Numbered from the stretch's first letter, positions 8,415-17,094 are shown. The stretch is DNA of 23,164 nucleotides from CAYLMG01 sp964568365 (GCA_964568365.1 CAZMQF010000019.1:1-23164), one strand, 5' to 3'. Translations and numbers: made by a program. The notes: generated by a model not told the origin, from the sequence alone.

Positions 8415-10070
8415 TTATAGTTCTGTGTAAGTTTCCTGTAAGGTTTTGATTACGATTGGAGAAGTAATTCCGCTTGGAAGCAATTTTTCTTTGTCCGGCT
8501 CGATTTCAATGACACCTATGTCGCCAAGCTCCGTTGTTTCCGAACCGCCGTCATCGAGAGTCGCACCGATGTTTGTTACGTATCCGCTGGGCCAATTGGT
8601 GGTATCACACATAGAGATAATGGTACCGTTAATCTGTGCGTTGCCTCTGACATCCACTATTCCGCCAACGATTGCACCGGTGAGCACATTATTGTCGTTT
8701 TGCTCGGGATTCGTGTTTCCGAGATTAACGTTGAAGTGCGGTGCCAGTATTGTCGCCTCCTGTATCGACGATGTATTTTCAAAGGCCGCCTCTCCCGTAA
8801 AATACAAACAGTTTTTTTGCCAGTTGAGATTATCCGGCACATTTGTTACTATTACGCCGTTAAATGTGCAGTTTTCAAAACGCACATTATTGTAATATGA
8901 GCTGGTACTCTTGGAGCAGTCAATGTATAAAATTTCGTTAAAAGCACAGTTTCTGAATAACGCATTACGATTATCCGGAAGTCTTACGTTCGTAAATGTC
9001 TGACCTTCGTAAACGTGCCTGTCAAGTCTTCTACTCGAGCTGCTTTGCGGCTGATTATAATTGCCGGATGCATGAGGAAAATACTCTCTTTCTATTGTTG
9101 AAGAGGATGGAATGTTACCATTGCCTTCATCTCCCATTACTATATCTTTGTAAGTATCTGTATCGTAGTCGCTGATATCCATTCCGGGCATATCCTGGTG
9201 GGGCTGACCATAGTTGATACCATGATGATAACCCTGTATTTCGTCGTATGTTCCATAGTATCGCTCATTATAGTTGTCCTGCAGCGGATTGCCGTTGGCA
9301 TCAACCGGATTGCCATCGGCATCGAGAGTTTCAAGCTGATAGGTTTGGTCCTCGATTTGGTCAAGTGTTAAAACCGTATTAATTGTCCCGATTACCGCGG
9401 AATCGCTGGTCATATTGAAAGGCGAAATCGAGGCGCGGTCCCAGGAGCTGAAAATATCTCCGTAAATTGTCGAGTCACCGGTAATCCACATTCTTCCTCT
9501 GCCTGCTATTGCGTAGTTCAGCACACTTGCATCTTTTGAAATCTTCATATCGATGCTTATCGTTCTTGAGACTTCTCTTTTTGTGCCCGTTGATTCGACT
9601 TTGATTGTAAGAGGCTCGGAATCGTATCTGTAGAATCTGATGGTAAAGCTGTTATTCGGGCTGCCGTAGTCGATTGCCGGGATAGTAATCTGGTCGCCGG
9701 CGTTGCCATCGCCATCACTGAATCGGGTCGGTGATGGTACGGATTGTCCGTCGAGACAAAGTTCCTCAGCTTGCTGGCAGAGTTTCAACCATACTGTATA
9801 TGCCTCCCCCTCGGTTACGTAGTTTGTGCCTGTGCTATCAAGGTAGGGCAGGGTTTGAGATACGATATACCTGCCGCATTCCAGGCCGGACTGTGCTGCC
9901 GTAAGAGCATTATTAACAAGGTGCTGGTTTTCAGAAAGTTGAACATTCGTTGTACACATTCTTGACAGACCAACCGCCAGAGTAGAGAAGATAGCTACGA
10001 AAATCATAGCTATAATAAGCGCAAAGCTTTTGCGCTTATGATTAAGACTTTTATTTATAAGAAAATTCAC
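8415..10070 (-). CDS. Large PilX-like prepilin-type surface protein
   Basis: The protein has 551 residues and a GTG start, with a G-rich stretch (GGGGGCG) a few bases upstream as a weak ribosome site. A short basic leader (MNFLINKSLNHKRKS) is followed by a hydrophobic helix (about 16-36, FALIIAMIFVAIFSTLAVGLS) and then MCTTNVQLSENQ and AAQSGLECGRY, the pattern of PilX-type minor pilins. A Ser, not Gly, precedes the Phe at the expected prepilin cleavage point. The middle is polar and rich in Asp, Asn, Gly and Ser, with DADGNPVDANGNP as a small internal repeat. The C-terminal half has strand-turn units (FRNCAFNEILYID, FENCTFNGVIVTN) like a right-handed beta helix. It is probably the first gene of a three-gene unit. 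A role in pili, secretion or surface structure is inferred, not shown. Confidence 0.82.
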   Translation of the reverse strand: MNFLINKSLNHKRKSFALIIAMIFVAIFSTLAVGLSRMCTTNVQLSENQHLVNNALTAAQSGLECGRYIVSQTLPYLDSTGTNYVTEGEAYTVWLKLCQQAEELCLDGQSVPSPTRFSDGDGNAGDQITIPAIDYGSPNNSFTIRFYRYDSEPLTIKVESTGTKREVSRTISIDMKISKDASVLNYAIAGRGRMWITGDSTIYGDIFSSWDRASISPFNMTSDSAVIGTINTVLTLDQIEDQTYQLETLDADGNPVDANGNPLQDNYNERYYGTYDEIQGYHHGINYGQPHQDMPGMDISDYDTDTYKDIVMGDEGNGNIPSSSTIEREYFPHASGNYNQPQSSSSRRLDRHVYEGQTFTNVRLPDNRNALFRNCAFNEILYIDCSKSTSSYYNNVRFENCTFNGVIVTNVPDNLNWQKNCLYFTGEAAFENTSSIQEATILAPHFNVNLGNTNPEQNDNNVLTGAIVGGIVDVRGNAQINGTIISMCDTTNWPSGYVTNIGATLDDGGSETTELGDIGVIEIEPDKEKLLPSGITSPIVIKTLQETYTEL

Positions 10071-10127
10071 TGTCGCCCCCGTTTTGAAAGTTGTTTTTTA
10101 GCCTAAAGGCTCTTAATCACCGTTTAA

Positions 10128-10133
10128 AGTATA
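10128..10133 (-). promoter_or_regulatory. Possible -10 element for the prepilin unit
   Basis: TATACT on the minus strand (5 of 6 matches) lies about 58 bases before the GTG of the 551-residue protein. The hexamer 17 bases upstream, TTTGCC, is a poor -35 box. The resulting leader would include a small AGCC/GGCT hairpin at 10100-10111. This is a weak call. Confidence 0.35.
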
Positions 10134-10228
10134 AAAATATTCTGAAAAAAGGCAAAATCGTCGAAACAAAATTGTTTTCATATATTGATATGGCCGATAA
10201 TAAATTTTGCTGTTGAAATATATGACCG

Positions 10229-11098
10229 CTATAGTGCGTTTTCCTGCTCTGCAAAATATGAGCTGCGGGTAAACGGTGAGCTCATCACCCACCTGAAGCC
10301 TAAGTTAATGCATTTGTGTCTCCAGAAGTCGAATTTTTCCGGCTGAATATACTCTGCAACTTCAAGTGAATTTCTGGACGGCTTAAGATATTGACCGATT
10401 GTTATTCTGTCACAGCCGATAGAACGCAGGTCCTTCAGGACCTGCTCAACTTCTTCATCACTTTCCCCCAGGCCCAGCATCAGCGATGATTTGGTTGCGA
10501 TATTTTGATAAGATTCTTTGGCTATCTTAAGCAGTTGCAGCGAACATTGATAGTTTCCACCGCTTCTTGCTATCCTGTAAAGGCGAGGCACTGTCTCAAT
10601 GTTATGTGCAAATACAAATGGCAGGGCGTCAGCAAGTATTTCTATCGCTTTCTCCTGACAGCCTGCAAAATCCGGTGTCAGTATCTCGAATTTCATTTCA
10701 GGTATTTCTTCTCTTGCTTTATTTATGCAGTCTCTGAAATGTCCTGCACCTCCGTCTGGTAAATCGTCCCGGTCGACACTGGTTATCACAAGGTATCTTA
10801 GTTCCATACGCTTGGCCATTTCTGCCAGTTTTGCCGGTTCCTGTGCATCCGGCGGCGAAGGTTTTCCTTTAGTTACCGAGCAGAACCTGCAGCCTCTTGT
10901 GCATACGTTGCCTAATATTAACACGGTTGCCGTACCCCTGCCCCAGCATTCGCCTCGGTTGGGGCAGTTGGCATTAATACATATAGTCTCGAGGCAGAGC
11001 TCGCTTAATACTTCGTCGGTATGACAAAAAGTCCTGCCCGCAGGCATCGGCCTTTTAAGCCATTGAGGTAATTTGCGAACGGTTTTCATAGGTTTCAC
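10229..11098 (-). CDS. lipA: Lipoyl synthase LipA (radical SAM)
   Basis: LipA inserts two sulfur atoms into protein-bound octanoyl groups to form lipoyl cofactor. The protein has 289 residues, the usual size. The auxiliary-cluster cysteines C40-x4-C45-x5-C51 come first, then the radical SAM motif C66-x3-C70-x2-C73. The family block VITSVDRDDLPDGGAGHF is present, and the conserved C-terminal RSSY (278-281) supplies the serine ligand of the auxiliary cluster. The GTG start at 11098 lies inside lipB. An in-frame ATG three codons later (11089) is equally possible. Neither start has a clear ribosome site, so re-initiation after lipB is likely. It works directly after LipB in the octanoyl-transfer route. 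Confidence 0.96.
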   Translation of the reverse strand: MKPMKTVRKLPQWLKRPMPAGRTFCHTDEVLSELCLETICINANCPNRGECWGRGTATVLILGNVCTRGCRFCSVTKGKPSPPDAQEPAKLAEMAKRMELRYLVITSVDRDDLPDGGAGHFRDCINKAREEIPEMKFEILTPDFAGCQEKAIEILADALPFVFAHNIETVPRLYRIARSGGNYQCSLQLLKIAKESYQNIATKSSLMLGLGESDEEVEQVLKDLRSIGCDRITIGQYLKPSRNSLEVAEYIQPEKFDFWRHKCINLGFRWVMSSPFTRSSYFAEQENAL

Positions 11099-11786
11099 TT
11101 TTTACAGTAAAATATTTAGTAAGCAGTTCAGCCAGCCTTTGTTTAACGTCGTTTATCGAATGTTTTTTACCCGTTTGTTTTAATACCGATGTCATCTTTA
11201 CTCCTTCGATACCGCAGGGTACGAATAAATCAAAAATGCTCAAATCATTATTTATATTTATCGCCATCCCGTGATAAGTTACAAAGCGTGATACACGCAC
11301 TCCGATTGAGGCAATCTTTTTCGTGTTGACCCATAGGCCGGGATACCCTTTTTTTCTTTGTGCAAATACACAAAAATTTTCGAGCAGTTCGATGCCGATT
11401 TGTTCAAGTTTTGTGATATAGTTACTTATTCCCAGGCCTAATTGCCGTAAATTCAGAATCGGATAAAGAACAAGCTGGCCGGGATTGTGTGCCGTCACAC
11501 CGCCGCCCCTGCGAATCTCGACAACATCAATTTCTCTCTGCTTTAATTCTTTTCTTGATACAAGCAGTTTATTAGTTTTTTTTTGTGCCCCGAGTGTAAT
11601 TACCGGCTGATGTTCTACAATCAAAACCGTATTTGATATTTCATCTCGGTATCGTTTTTCCTGCAGTTGCGTCTGCAGCTTTAATATCCTGCGATACTCC
11701 GCGACTCCGCAATCGCATATTCGCAAATCGAATTTCTCCTGAGCCTCTGTCATCATAGAAGTGTTTTTATTTTGTGCTGAACGCAT
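11055..11786 (-). CDS. lipB: Octanoyl-[acyl-carrier-protein]:protein octanoyltransferase LipB
   Basis: LipB moves octanoate from acyl carrier protein to lipoyl domains, the step before LipA. The protein has 243 residues. Family motifs are RRGGGVTAHNPGQLVLYPI (92-110), the catalytic Lys157 in the KKIASIGV segment, and TYHGMAININ followed by the nucleophile Cys191 in FVPCGIEG. The chosen ATG at 11786 lies inside lpdA (20-base overlap) with GAGG 9 bases before it. Starts at 11756 or 11753 would remove a non-conserved ten-residue extension and are possible, but lack a ribosome site. The gene overlaps lpdA at its 5' end and lipA at its 3' end, giving a tightly coupled three-gene unit. Confidence 0.95.
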   Translation of the reverse strand: MRSAQNKNTSMMTEAQEKFDLRICDCGVAEYRRILKLQTQLQEKRYRDEISNTVLIVEHQPVITLGAQKKTNKLLVSRKELKQREIDVVEIRRGGGVTAHNPGQLVLYPILNLRQLGLGISNYITKLEQIGIELLENFCVFAQRKKGYPGLWVNTKKIASIGVRVSRFVTYHGMAININNDLSIFDLFVPCGIEGVKMTSVLKQTGKKHSINDVKQRLAELLTKYFTVKSETYENRSQITSMA

Positions 11787-13131
11787 TCTCTATTGCCTCA
11801 CCTACAACTTCTGATGTAGTTGGATGCGGAAAACAGATATTCGAAATTTTTTCCTGTGTTCCTATTAGAGCTCTTGCCAGAACCGCCAGCTCAGCTACTC
11901 TTGCACCGACCATTGTTATTCCCAGAATCTTATCGGTTTTTTTGTCCCTGATTGCCCGAACCTCTCCGGCTAATTCGTTATGAGCAACGCTTCTACCGTC
12001 CGCCCTGAAGAAAGCTTTGCCCACTACAATATTAAGACCTTCGGTTTTACATTCTTCTTCGGTTTTGCCTACCGCTGCCACTTCCGGGAAGGTAAAGACA
12101 ACCCTCGGTATGAGCGAATAATCATACATTTGTCTCTCGCCGCCGGTGACATTTACCGCAGCAACTTCTGCCTCGCTCGTTGCACCGTGAGCCAGATAAG
12201 TCGTCCCGATAACGTCACCGAGAGCATAGACACCGGGCACATTTGTTTCAAATTTATCATTAACTTTGATTACCGTTCCTTCCATCTCCAGCCCCAGCGC
12301 TTCAACTGTTTGGTTATCACAGCTTGCTTTTCGGCCGACTGCTACAAGAACTTTCTCTGCTTCAACAACTGGACCGTTTTCGAGTTTAACCTTTGCTGCT
12401 GTGTTTGTTTTCTCGACAGTAATAACCTTTTGGCCGGTCAATACATCTATATTTAATTTCTTAAACTCTCTGGTTAAAAGCTTGCCGACCCACGCATCCT
12501 CTCTCGGCAGCAGCCTGTCCAGTGCTTCTACAATCGTCACCTTGCTGCCTGCTGCTGCATAGGCACAGCCTATCTCACAGCCGATAAATCCGCCCCCTAT
12601 TACGGCTAGTGACTTCGGAATCTCGGCTAAAAATAGCGCTTCTTTGCTGCTTATAATGGTTTCGCCGTCGAAAGCGAAGGCCGGTATCTGGACAGTCTGA
12701 GAGCCTGTTGCTATGATGAGCTTGTTTGTTTCAATCTCGAGTTTTTCTTTCCCGCGGTGCACTATAACTTTGTTTGCACTTTCGGCAAAAGCCGTTCCCT
12801 CAATGATGGCAACTTTATTGTTTTTCAGAGTCAGTGTCATACCTTTGCGAAGATTTTCTACAACTTGCCTTGTTCTTTGCTGTATCTTAAGCCAGTCTGG
12901 TTCGGCAGAGGATATTTTAATACCAAGCTCGCCGGCTTCTTTTGCCAAAAGGAGCAGATGAGCGCTTGCCAGAAGGGCCTTCGACGGGATACAGCCCCAA
13001 TTTAAGCATATCCCGCCGATATACTCTTTTTCAATCAGGGCGACTTTTGAGCCTTTTTGTGCACACCTTCTCGCAGCCCTTTCTCCCCCGGGCCCGCCGC
13101 CTATCACGACTATATCGTATCTTTCCGCCAT
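11767..13131 (-). CDS. lpdA: Dihydrolipoyl dehydrogenase (E3)
   Basis: This FAD- and NAD-dependent disulfide oxidoreductase reoxidises dihydrolipoamide in 2-oxoacid dehydrogenase complexes and the glycine cleavage system. The protein has 454 residues. The N-terminal FAD site is IVVIGGGPGGERAA (7-20). The redox disulfide is C42/C47 in GGICLNWGCIPSK. The NAD site is AVIGGGFIGCEIG, the second FAD contact is GVYALGDVIG, and the C-terminal catalytic pair is His436/Glu441 in FPHPTTSEVVGEA. The ATG has GAGGA 5 bases upstream. Joined to lipB and lipA, its role with the lipoyl cofactor is clear. No E1 or E2 gene is in the window, so which complex it serves is unknown. Confidence 0.96.
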   Translation of the reverse strand: MAERYDIVVIGGGPGGERAARRCAQKGSKVALIEKEYIGGICLNWGCIPSKALLASAHLLLLAKEAGELGIKISSAEPDWLKIQQRTRQVVENLRKGMTLTLKNNKVAIIEGTAFAESANKVIVHRGKEKLEIETNKLIIATGSQTVQIPAFAFDGETIISSKEALFLAEIPKSLAVIGGGFIGCEIGCAYAAAGSKVTIVEALDRLLPREDAWVGKLLTREFKKLNIDVLTGQKVITVEKTNTAAKVKLENGPVVEAEKVLVAVGRKASCDNQTVEALGLEMEGTVIKVNDKFETNVPGVYALGDVIGTTYLAHGATSEAEVAAVNVTGGERQMYDYSLIPRVVFTFPEVAAVGKTEEECKTEGLNIVVGKAFFRADGRSVAHNELAGEVRAIRDKKTDKILGITMVGARVAELAVLARALIGTQEKISNICFPHPTTSEVVGEAIENAFSTK

Positions 13132-13167
13132 AATTTTCCTCTCATTTTTTCATTCTCATAAGTTGAA

Positions 13168-13176
13168 AGTATAGCA
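13168..13176 (-). promoter_or_regulatory. Extended -10 promoter for lpdA-lipB-lipA
   Basis: TGCTATACT on the minus strand is an extended -10 element (TG-n-TATACT, 5 of 6 core matches), and such elements can work without a good -35 box. Transcription would start near 13161, about 30 bases before the lpdA ATG. The 123-base gap behind it also separates this unit from birA. Confidence 0.5.
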
Positions 13177-13194
13177 AAAATGAATTTAAATCAA

Positions 13195-13216
13195 AATCTT
13201 TTATCTGGTAAAGATT
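13195..13216 (-). terminator. Weak AT-rich hairpin after birA
   Basis: A 7-bp stem (AATCTTT with AAAGATT) with an 8-base loop lies about 40 bases after the birA stop and is followed by a T-rich stretch. The stem is almost all A-T, so it may only be a weak transcription end between uvrB-nadC-birA and the lipoate unit. Confidence 0.28.
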
Positions 13217-13254
13217 ATTTCGGATATGATTGTATAAATTCTGGTAGTTTGAAA

Positions 13255-14031
13255 TTACTTCTCAATGCTTGTGTGGGCCGAGTCGAACATTCTCACTGAG
13301 CCGCTGTCGAGCTGGACTATCAAACCCTTTTCGGGGTCTATTCCGACGCAGTTGCCGGTAAATTTTCTGTTATTATAAATAACCGTTACCCTGTGGTGCA
13401 GCAGAATACTTAACTTTTGCCATTGCTCTATAACTTTGCCGCTGTTTCTTTTCGCGATATCCAGCCAGTGCTCTATCGAACTCAATAGTCTTTTGGCAAG
13501 CGTGTTGCGGTCAACAAAGTTGCCTCTTTCGATATCGATACTTGTCGCAGTTTTACGCAGCTCTTTGGGCAAGTCCTTTCGCTTCTGGTGGCAGTTTATC
13601 CCTATTCCCAGGATATACGCTGTATGATTTTTATACTTTTTTTTCTCCAGCAGGATACCAGCTGTTTTTTTGCCGCTCAATATTATATCGTTCGGCCATT
13701 TAATTTTTGCACTTTTGCCTATAGCTTCTGCAGTCGCCACCGCACAGCTAAGGCAGAGGATTTCCGGATTGATTTGCTCTGTGCTTAAAACGATTGAGCA
13801 GAGTATGCTGTCGCCTTTTTTGGTTATCCATTTATTGCCCCCTCTGCCTCTGCCTGCGGTTTGTTCTTCGGCAAAGATAACCGCTCCGGAATTGTTGGGG
13901 CTTCTTGCGTATTCTGCCGCTATATCATTTGTGCTTGATGTCGATTTGTATACAATAATTGAGCTGCCTATCCAGCGGGTTTTCAGATTTGTCTTTATTT
14001 TATCACAGTCAAGGCCGTCGCTTTTAAGCAT
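13255..14031 (-). CDS. birA: Biotin-[acetyl-CoA-carboxylase] ligase BirA (catalytic form without HTH)
   Basis: The enzyme activates biotin with ATP and attaches it to the carrier lysine of biotin carboxylases. The protein has 258 residues. Seen are STNDIA (33-38), the biotinyl-AMP loop GRGRGGNKW (60-68), KWPNDI (111-116), a Lys-rich GKKTAGILLE segment (120-129) and GIGIN (142-146), followed by a small C-terminal SH3-like domain (NNRKFTGNCVGIDPEKGLIVQ). The N-terminal DNA-binding helix-turn-helix of the E. coli protein is absent: only about 20 residues precede the catalytic core. It should therefore be an enzyme only and not a repressor of biotin genes. It starts 5 bases after nadC, with GGTAGG near the ATG. 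Confidence 0.94.
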   Translation of the reverse strand: MLKSDGLDCDKIKTNLKTRWIGSSIIVYKSTSSTNDIAAEYARSPNNSGAVIFAEEQTAGRGRGGNKWITKKGDSILCSIVLSTEQINPEILCLSCAVATAEAIGKSAKIKWPNDIILSGKKTAGILLEKKKYKNHTAYILGIGINCHQKRKDLPKELRKTATSIDIERGNFVDRNTLAKRLLSSIEHWLDIAKRNSGKVIEQWQKLSILLHHRVTVIYNNRKFTGNCVGIDPEKGLIVQLDSGSVRMFDSAHTSIEK

Positions 14032-14036
14032 TGTTC

Positions 14037-14912
14037 CTACCTGTCAAGTCCGATATCGACCGCCCTGGCTGAGTGCGTTATCGTGCCTACCGCAATCCTG
14101 TCAATACCGCATTGTGCTATTGCTGAAACCGTGTTCAGATTTATGTTTCCGGATGCTTCCAGCAGAGGCTTCTTGCCTTTGCCGCACATCTCGTTGTGCA
14201 TATCAACCGCATGTTTGAGCTGCCACTGACCCATGTTGTCGAGCAGTACGATGTCGATTCCGGGTATTTTCAGCACGTAGTTTAGTTGGTCGTCAACATG
14301 GTCAACCTCTACCGCGATAAATTTCATTCCTTTTACATTCCTGGCTTCTTCGATTATCTTTACAAGCTTGGGATAAAAATTTCTGCCCATCTCTGCGAGG
14401 TGATTGTCTTTGATTAGCACAGCATCGTACAGGCCCAGCCGGTGGTTATAGCCGCCGCCGCATCTAACAGCGTATTTCTCAAGTATTCGCCAGCCGGGTG
14501 TGGTCTTGCGAGTATCGTAAATTTTTGCTTTAGTCCCCTCGACCGCGCGCACATACTGCCGCGTCATTGTTGCTATCCCGCTAAGTCGCTGAACAAAGTT
14601 CAGCATCACTCTCTCAGCGCTTAGCATGGAAGACAACGGCCCTTCGATAGTTGCGATTTTCCTGCCGACGTATGCGTTCTCGCCGTCATTGACAAGAACT
14701 TTTAATTTCAGCCTCTTGTCAAAGTGCCTTAGAACTTCCCTTGCCACGTCCATCCCGCATACGACTATTTCCTCACGGGTGATAATATTTGCCTTAGCAA
14801 TACTGTCACCATATTTATAGATGAGTTTGCTTGTCGTGTCACCCTCGCCAAGGTCCTCAGCTATCGCCATTTCTATAAGCGGTAATACCTGTTTAATATT
14901 AAGTTCTTTCAT
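14037..14912 (-). CDS. nadC: Nicotinate-nucleotide pyrophosphorylase (quinolinate phosphoribosyltransferase) NadC
   Basis: NadC converts quinolinate and phosphoribosyl pyrophosphate to nicotinate mononucleotide in de novo NAD synthesis. The protein has 291 residues, the normal length. Family motifs are EDLGEGDTTS (19-28), the MLNFVQRLSGIAT helix (103-115), DTRKTTPG (133-140), GGGYNHRLGLYDAVLIKDNH (152-171), the LLDNM segment and LEASGNI near the end of the barrel. It sits between uvrB (15 bases away) and birA (5 bases away). The link with those genes is co-expression, not a shared pathway, and no nadA or nadB gene is visible here. The ATG at 14912 has no strong ribosome site. Confidence 0.97.
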   Translation of the reverse strand: MKELNIKQVLPLIEMAIAEDLGEGDTTSKLIYKYGDSIAKANIITREEIVVCGMDVAREVLRHFDKRLKLKVLVNDGENAYVGRKIATIEGPLSSMLSAERVMLNFVQRLSGIATMTRQYVRAVEGTKAKIYDTRKTTPGWRILEKYAVRCGGGYNHRLGLYDAVLIKDNHLAEMGRNFYPKLVKIIEEARNVKGMKFIAVEVDHVDDQLNYVLKIPGIDIVLLDNMGQWQLKHAVDMHNEMCGKGKKPLLEASGNINLNTVSAIAQCGIDRIAVGTITHSARAVDIGLDR

Positions 14913-14927
14913 TGTGTTCTCTGTTTC

Positions 14928-16979
14928 TTAGTTCTTCTTTTTTTGCATAAGGTTTTCTTTTCGTTTTTTCCGGGCCAGTCTTTTTTTCTTTTTGGAATCT
15001 ATCAGAATAAATTCCGGCAGCTCTTTCAATTGTTTCAACTGGTCCCGCAGAGCCGCTGCCTTCTCAAAATCAAGCGTTTTTGCCGCCTGCAGCATCTCGG
15101 CTTCAATCCGGCCGGACAGCTCAACCTTTTCGTATTCGTCCTCGTTGAATCTAACCGCCTCTCTCGCCGTTTGCCTTGCTTTTATCTGTTCTGCAAGGCC
15201 TCTTCGAATCTCTTTTTTTATGCTTTGAGGCTTAATATTATGCTCTTTATTGTACCTTAGCTGAATTTTACACCGTCTTTGCGTTTCGTCAATAGCTTTT
15301 TGCATCGATTTGGTAATTGTGTCCGCATATAAAAACACCGTTGCATCGATATTGCGAGCAGTCCTGCCTATCGTTTGTATAAGCGAGGTCTCGCTACGCA
15401 GAAAGCCTTCCTTGTCGGCATCCATTATCGCAACTGCTGAAACTTCCGGCAGGTCCAGCCCTTCCCGTAGAAGGTTTATCCCCACAATGATATCGAAATC
15501 ACCCTTACGCAGTTGCCGTAGTATCTTCACTCGTTCGAGTGTATCAATTTCGCTGTGAAGGTAGGTGCATTTAAAACCTTTTTTTGCTATGTAGTCAGCA
15601 AGGTTCTCTGCCATTTTTTTGGTCATAGTCGTAATAAGCATTCTCTGTTTTGCCTTAACTCTTTTTTCAATCTCGCCCAAAAGATGCTCGACCTGGTTGG
15701 TTGCCGGTCGCACAAAAATTTCAGGGTCTACCAGACCTGTCGGCCTGATTATCTGCTCAACCACCTCGTTGTTACATTTTTCCATCTCGAACGGCCCCGG
15801 CGTTGCAGAAACGAAAACTACCCGATTCCAGCTCTCCTGGAATTCCTCGAAACGCAAAGGCCGGTTATCAAGAGCGCTCGGCAGCCTAAAGCCGTGTTCA
15901 ATCAGAACCTCTTTTCTGCTCCGGTCGCCTGCCCACATCGCACGAAGCTGGGGTATGGTAACGTGTGACTCATCGATGAACAAAAGAAAATCATCAGGGA
16001 AATAATCTATCAGCGTATATGGTCTCGCACCGGCGGGTAGACCTGAAAGGTGCCGGGAGTAGTTTTCAATTCCGCTGCAATAGCCGACTTCCTGCAGCAT
16101 CTCGATATCGTACATCGTTCTCGCCTGTAGCCGCTGGGCCTCGAGCAGCTTTCCCTGCTGTTTGAACTCGCCAAGTCTTTGTTCAAGTTCGGCTTTTATA
16201 CTCGCAATGGATGATGAAATTCTATCATAAGGCATAATGTAGTGCTCTGCCGGGTAGATGAAGACCTGGTTTTCCTCTGCCAGAACTTCTCCGGAAACGG
16301 GATTTATATAGCTTATCTTTTCTATTTCGTCGCCGAAAAACTCAAACCTTACTGCGAAGGTTTCGTATGACGGGTACAGTTCGACCACATCTCCGCGAAC
16401 CCTGAATCGGCCTCGCTGAAAATCAAAGTCGTTTCTCGAATACTGTAAATCCGCGAATTTCCCCAGGAGCTTATTTCTCTCTATTCTGTCACCGGCTCGT
16501 ACAGCGACCACAGAGGCTTTGTAATCTTCCGGCGAGCCGAGACCAAAGATACACGATACCGACGCCACGATTATTACGTCGTCCCTTGTCGACAGGCTCG
16601 TTGTTGCGGAAAGCCGGAGCCTGTCAAGGTCTGCATTTTTTGATGCATCTTTTTCGATATAGATGTCACGCTGTGGTATATATGCTTCCGGCTGATAGTA
16701 ATCATAATAGCTCACGAAATATTCGACCGCATTTTCAGGGAATAATTCCTTGAACTCCTCGTAAAGCTGTGCCGCCAGTGTCTTGTTATGAGAGATAACC
16801 AAAGCAGGGCGATTGATTTGAGCTATTATATTAGCCATAGTAAAGGTCTTGCCCGAGCCTGTTACGCCCATTAGTGTCTGAAGTTTATCGCCTCTTTTCA
16901 GACCCTTAACCAGTCTCGAAATAGCTGCAGGCTGGTCACCAGCAGGCTTGAGCTCACTTTTTAGCTTGAATATTGACAT
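14928..16979 (-). CDS. uvrB: Excinuclease ABC subunit UvrB
   Basis: UvrB is the damage-verifying, helicase-like subunit of nucleotide excision repair. It receives DNA from UvrA and recruits UvrC. The protein has 683 residues. Seen are Walker A GVTGSGKT (38-45), the tyrosine-rich beta hairpin SYYDYYQPEAYIP (90-102) that clamps a DNA strand, the DESH Walker B box (336-339), the helicase motifs YLHSEIDTLERVKILRQLRKG and GINLLREGLDLPEVS, and QTIGRTARN. A C-terminal UVR domain (EMLQAAKTLDFEKAAALRDQLKQLK) that contacts UvrC follows, then a lysine-rich tail. AGG lies 8 bases before the ATG. It is the first gene of uvrB-nadC-birA. Confidence 0.98.
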   Translation of the reverse strand: MSIFKLKSELKPAGDQPAAISRLVKGLKRGDKLQTLMGVTGSGKTFTMANIIAQINRPALVISHNKTLAAQLYEEFKELFPENAVEYFVSYYDYYQPEAYIPQRDIYIEKDASKNADLDRLRLSATTSLSTRDDVIIVASVSCIFGLGSPEDYKASVVAVRAGDRIERNKLLGKFADLQYSRNDFDFQRGRFRVRGDVVELYPSYETFAVRFEFFGDEIEKISYINPVSGEVLAEENQVFIYPAEHYIMPYDRISSSIASIKAELEQRLGEFKQQGKLLEAQRLQARTMYDIEMLQEVGYCSGIENYSRHLSGLPAGARPYTLIDYFPDDFLLFIDESHVTIPQLRAMWAGDRSRKEVLIEHGFRLPSALDNRPLRFEEFQESWNRVVFVSATPGPFEMEKCNNEVVEQIIRPTGLVDPEIFVRPATNQVEHLLGEIEKRVKAKQRMLITTMTKKMAENLADYIAKKGFKCTYLHSEIDTLERVKILRQLRKGDFDIIVGINLLREGLDLPEVSAVAIMDADKEGFLRSETSLIQTIGRTARNIDATVFLYADTITKSMQKAIDETQRRCKIQLRYNKEHNIKPQSIKKEIRRGLAEQIKARQTAREAVRFNEDEYEKVELSGRIEAEMLQAAKTLDFEKAAALRDQLKQLKELPEFILIDSKKKKRLARKKRKENLMQKKKN

Positions 16980-17020
16980 ATCTTAACCTATTAAAAATTA
17001 TCCTGTTGCTAAAATAAAAC

Positions 17021-17049
17021 ATTATACGCACAAAATCGGTAAAATTCAA
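17021..17049 (-). promoter_or_regulatory. Promoter of uvrB-nadC-birA
   Basis: On the minus strand TTGAAT (17044-17049) is followed after 17 bases by a perfect TATAAT (17021-17026). The leader to the uvrB ATG would be about 34 bases. No SOS-type LexA operator is recognised at this site. Confidence 0.65.
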
Positions 17050-17065
17050 GAACTGTTGTGCAATC

Positions 17066-17094
17066 TTGACTTTAGGCATACAAGCTGGGACAAT
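17066..17094 (+). promoter_or_regulatory. Candidate divergent promoter for the DUF3616 gene
   Basis: TTGACT (17066-17071, 5 of 6) and GACAAT (17089-17094, 4 of 6) are 17 bases apart on the plus strand, back to back with the uvrB promoter. The leader would be only about a dozen bases. The -10 box is weak. Confidence 0.4.

Noticed and set aside
13670..14218. 182-codon plus-strand open frame
   Set aside because: It is antisense across the birA-nadC junction, with no ribosome site and no recognisable domain.
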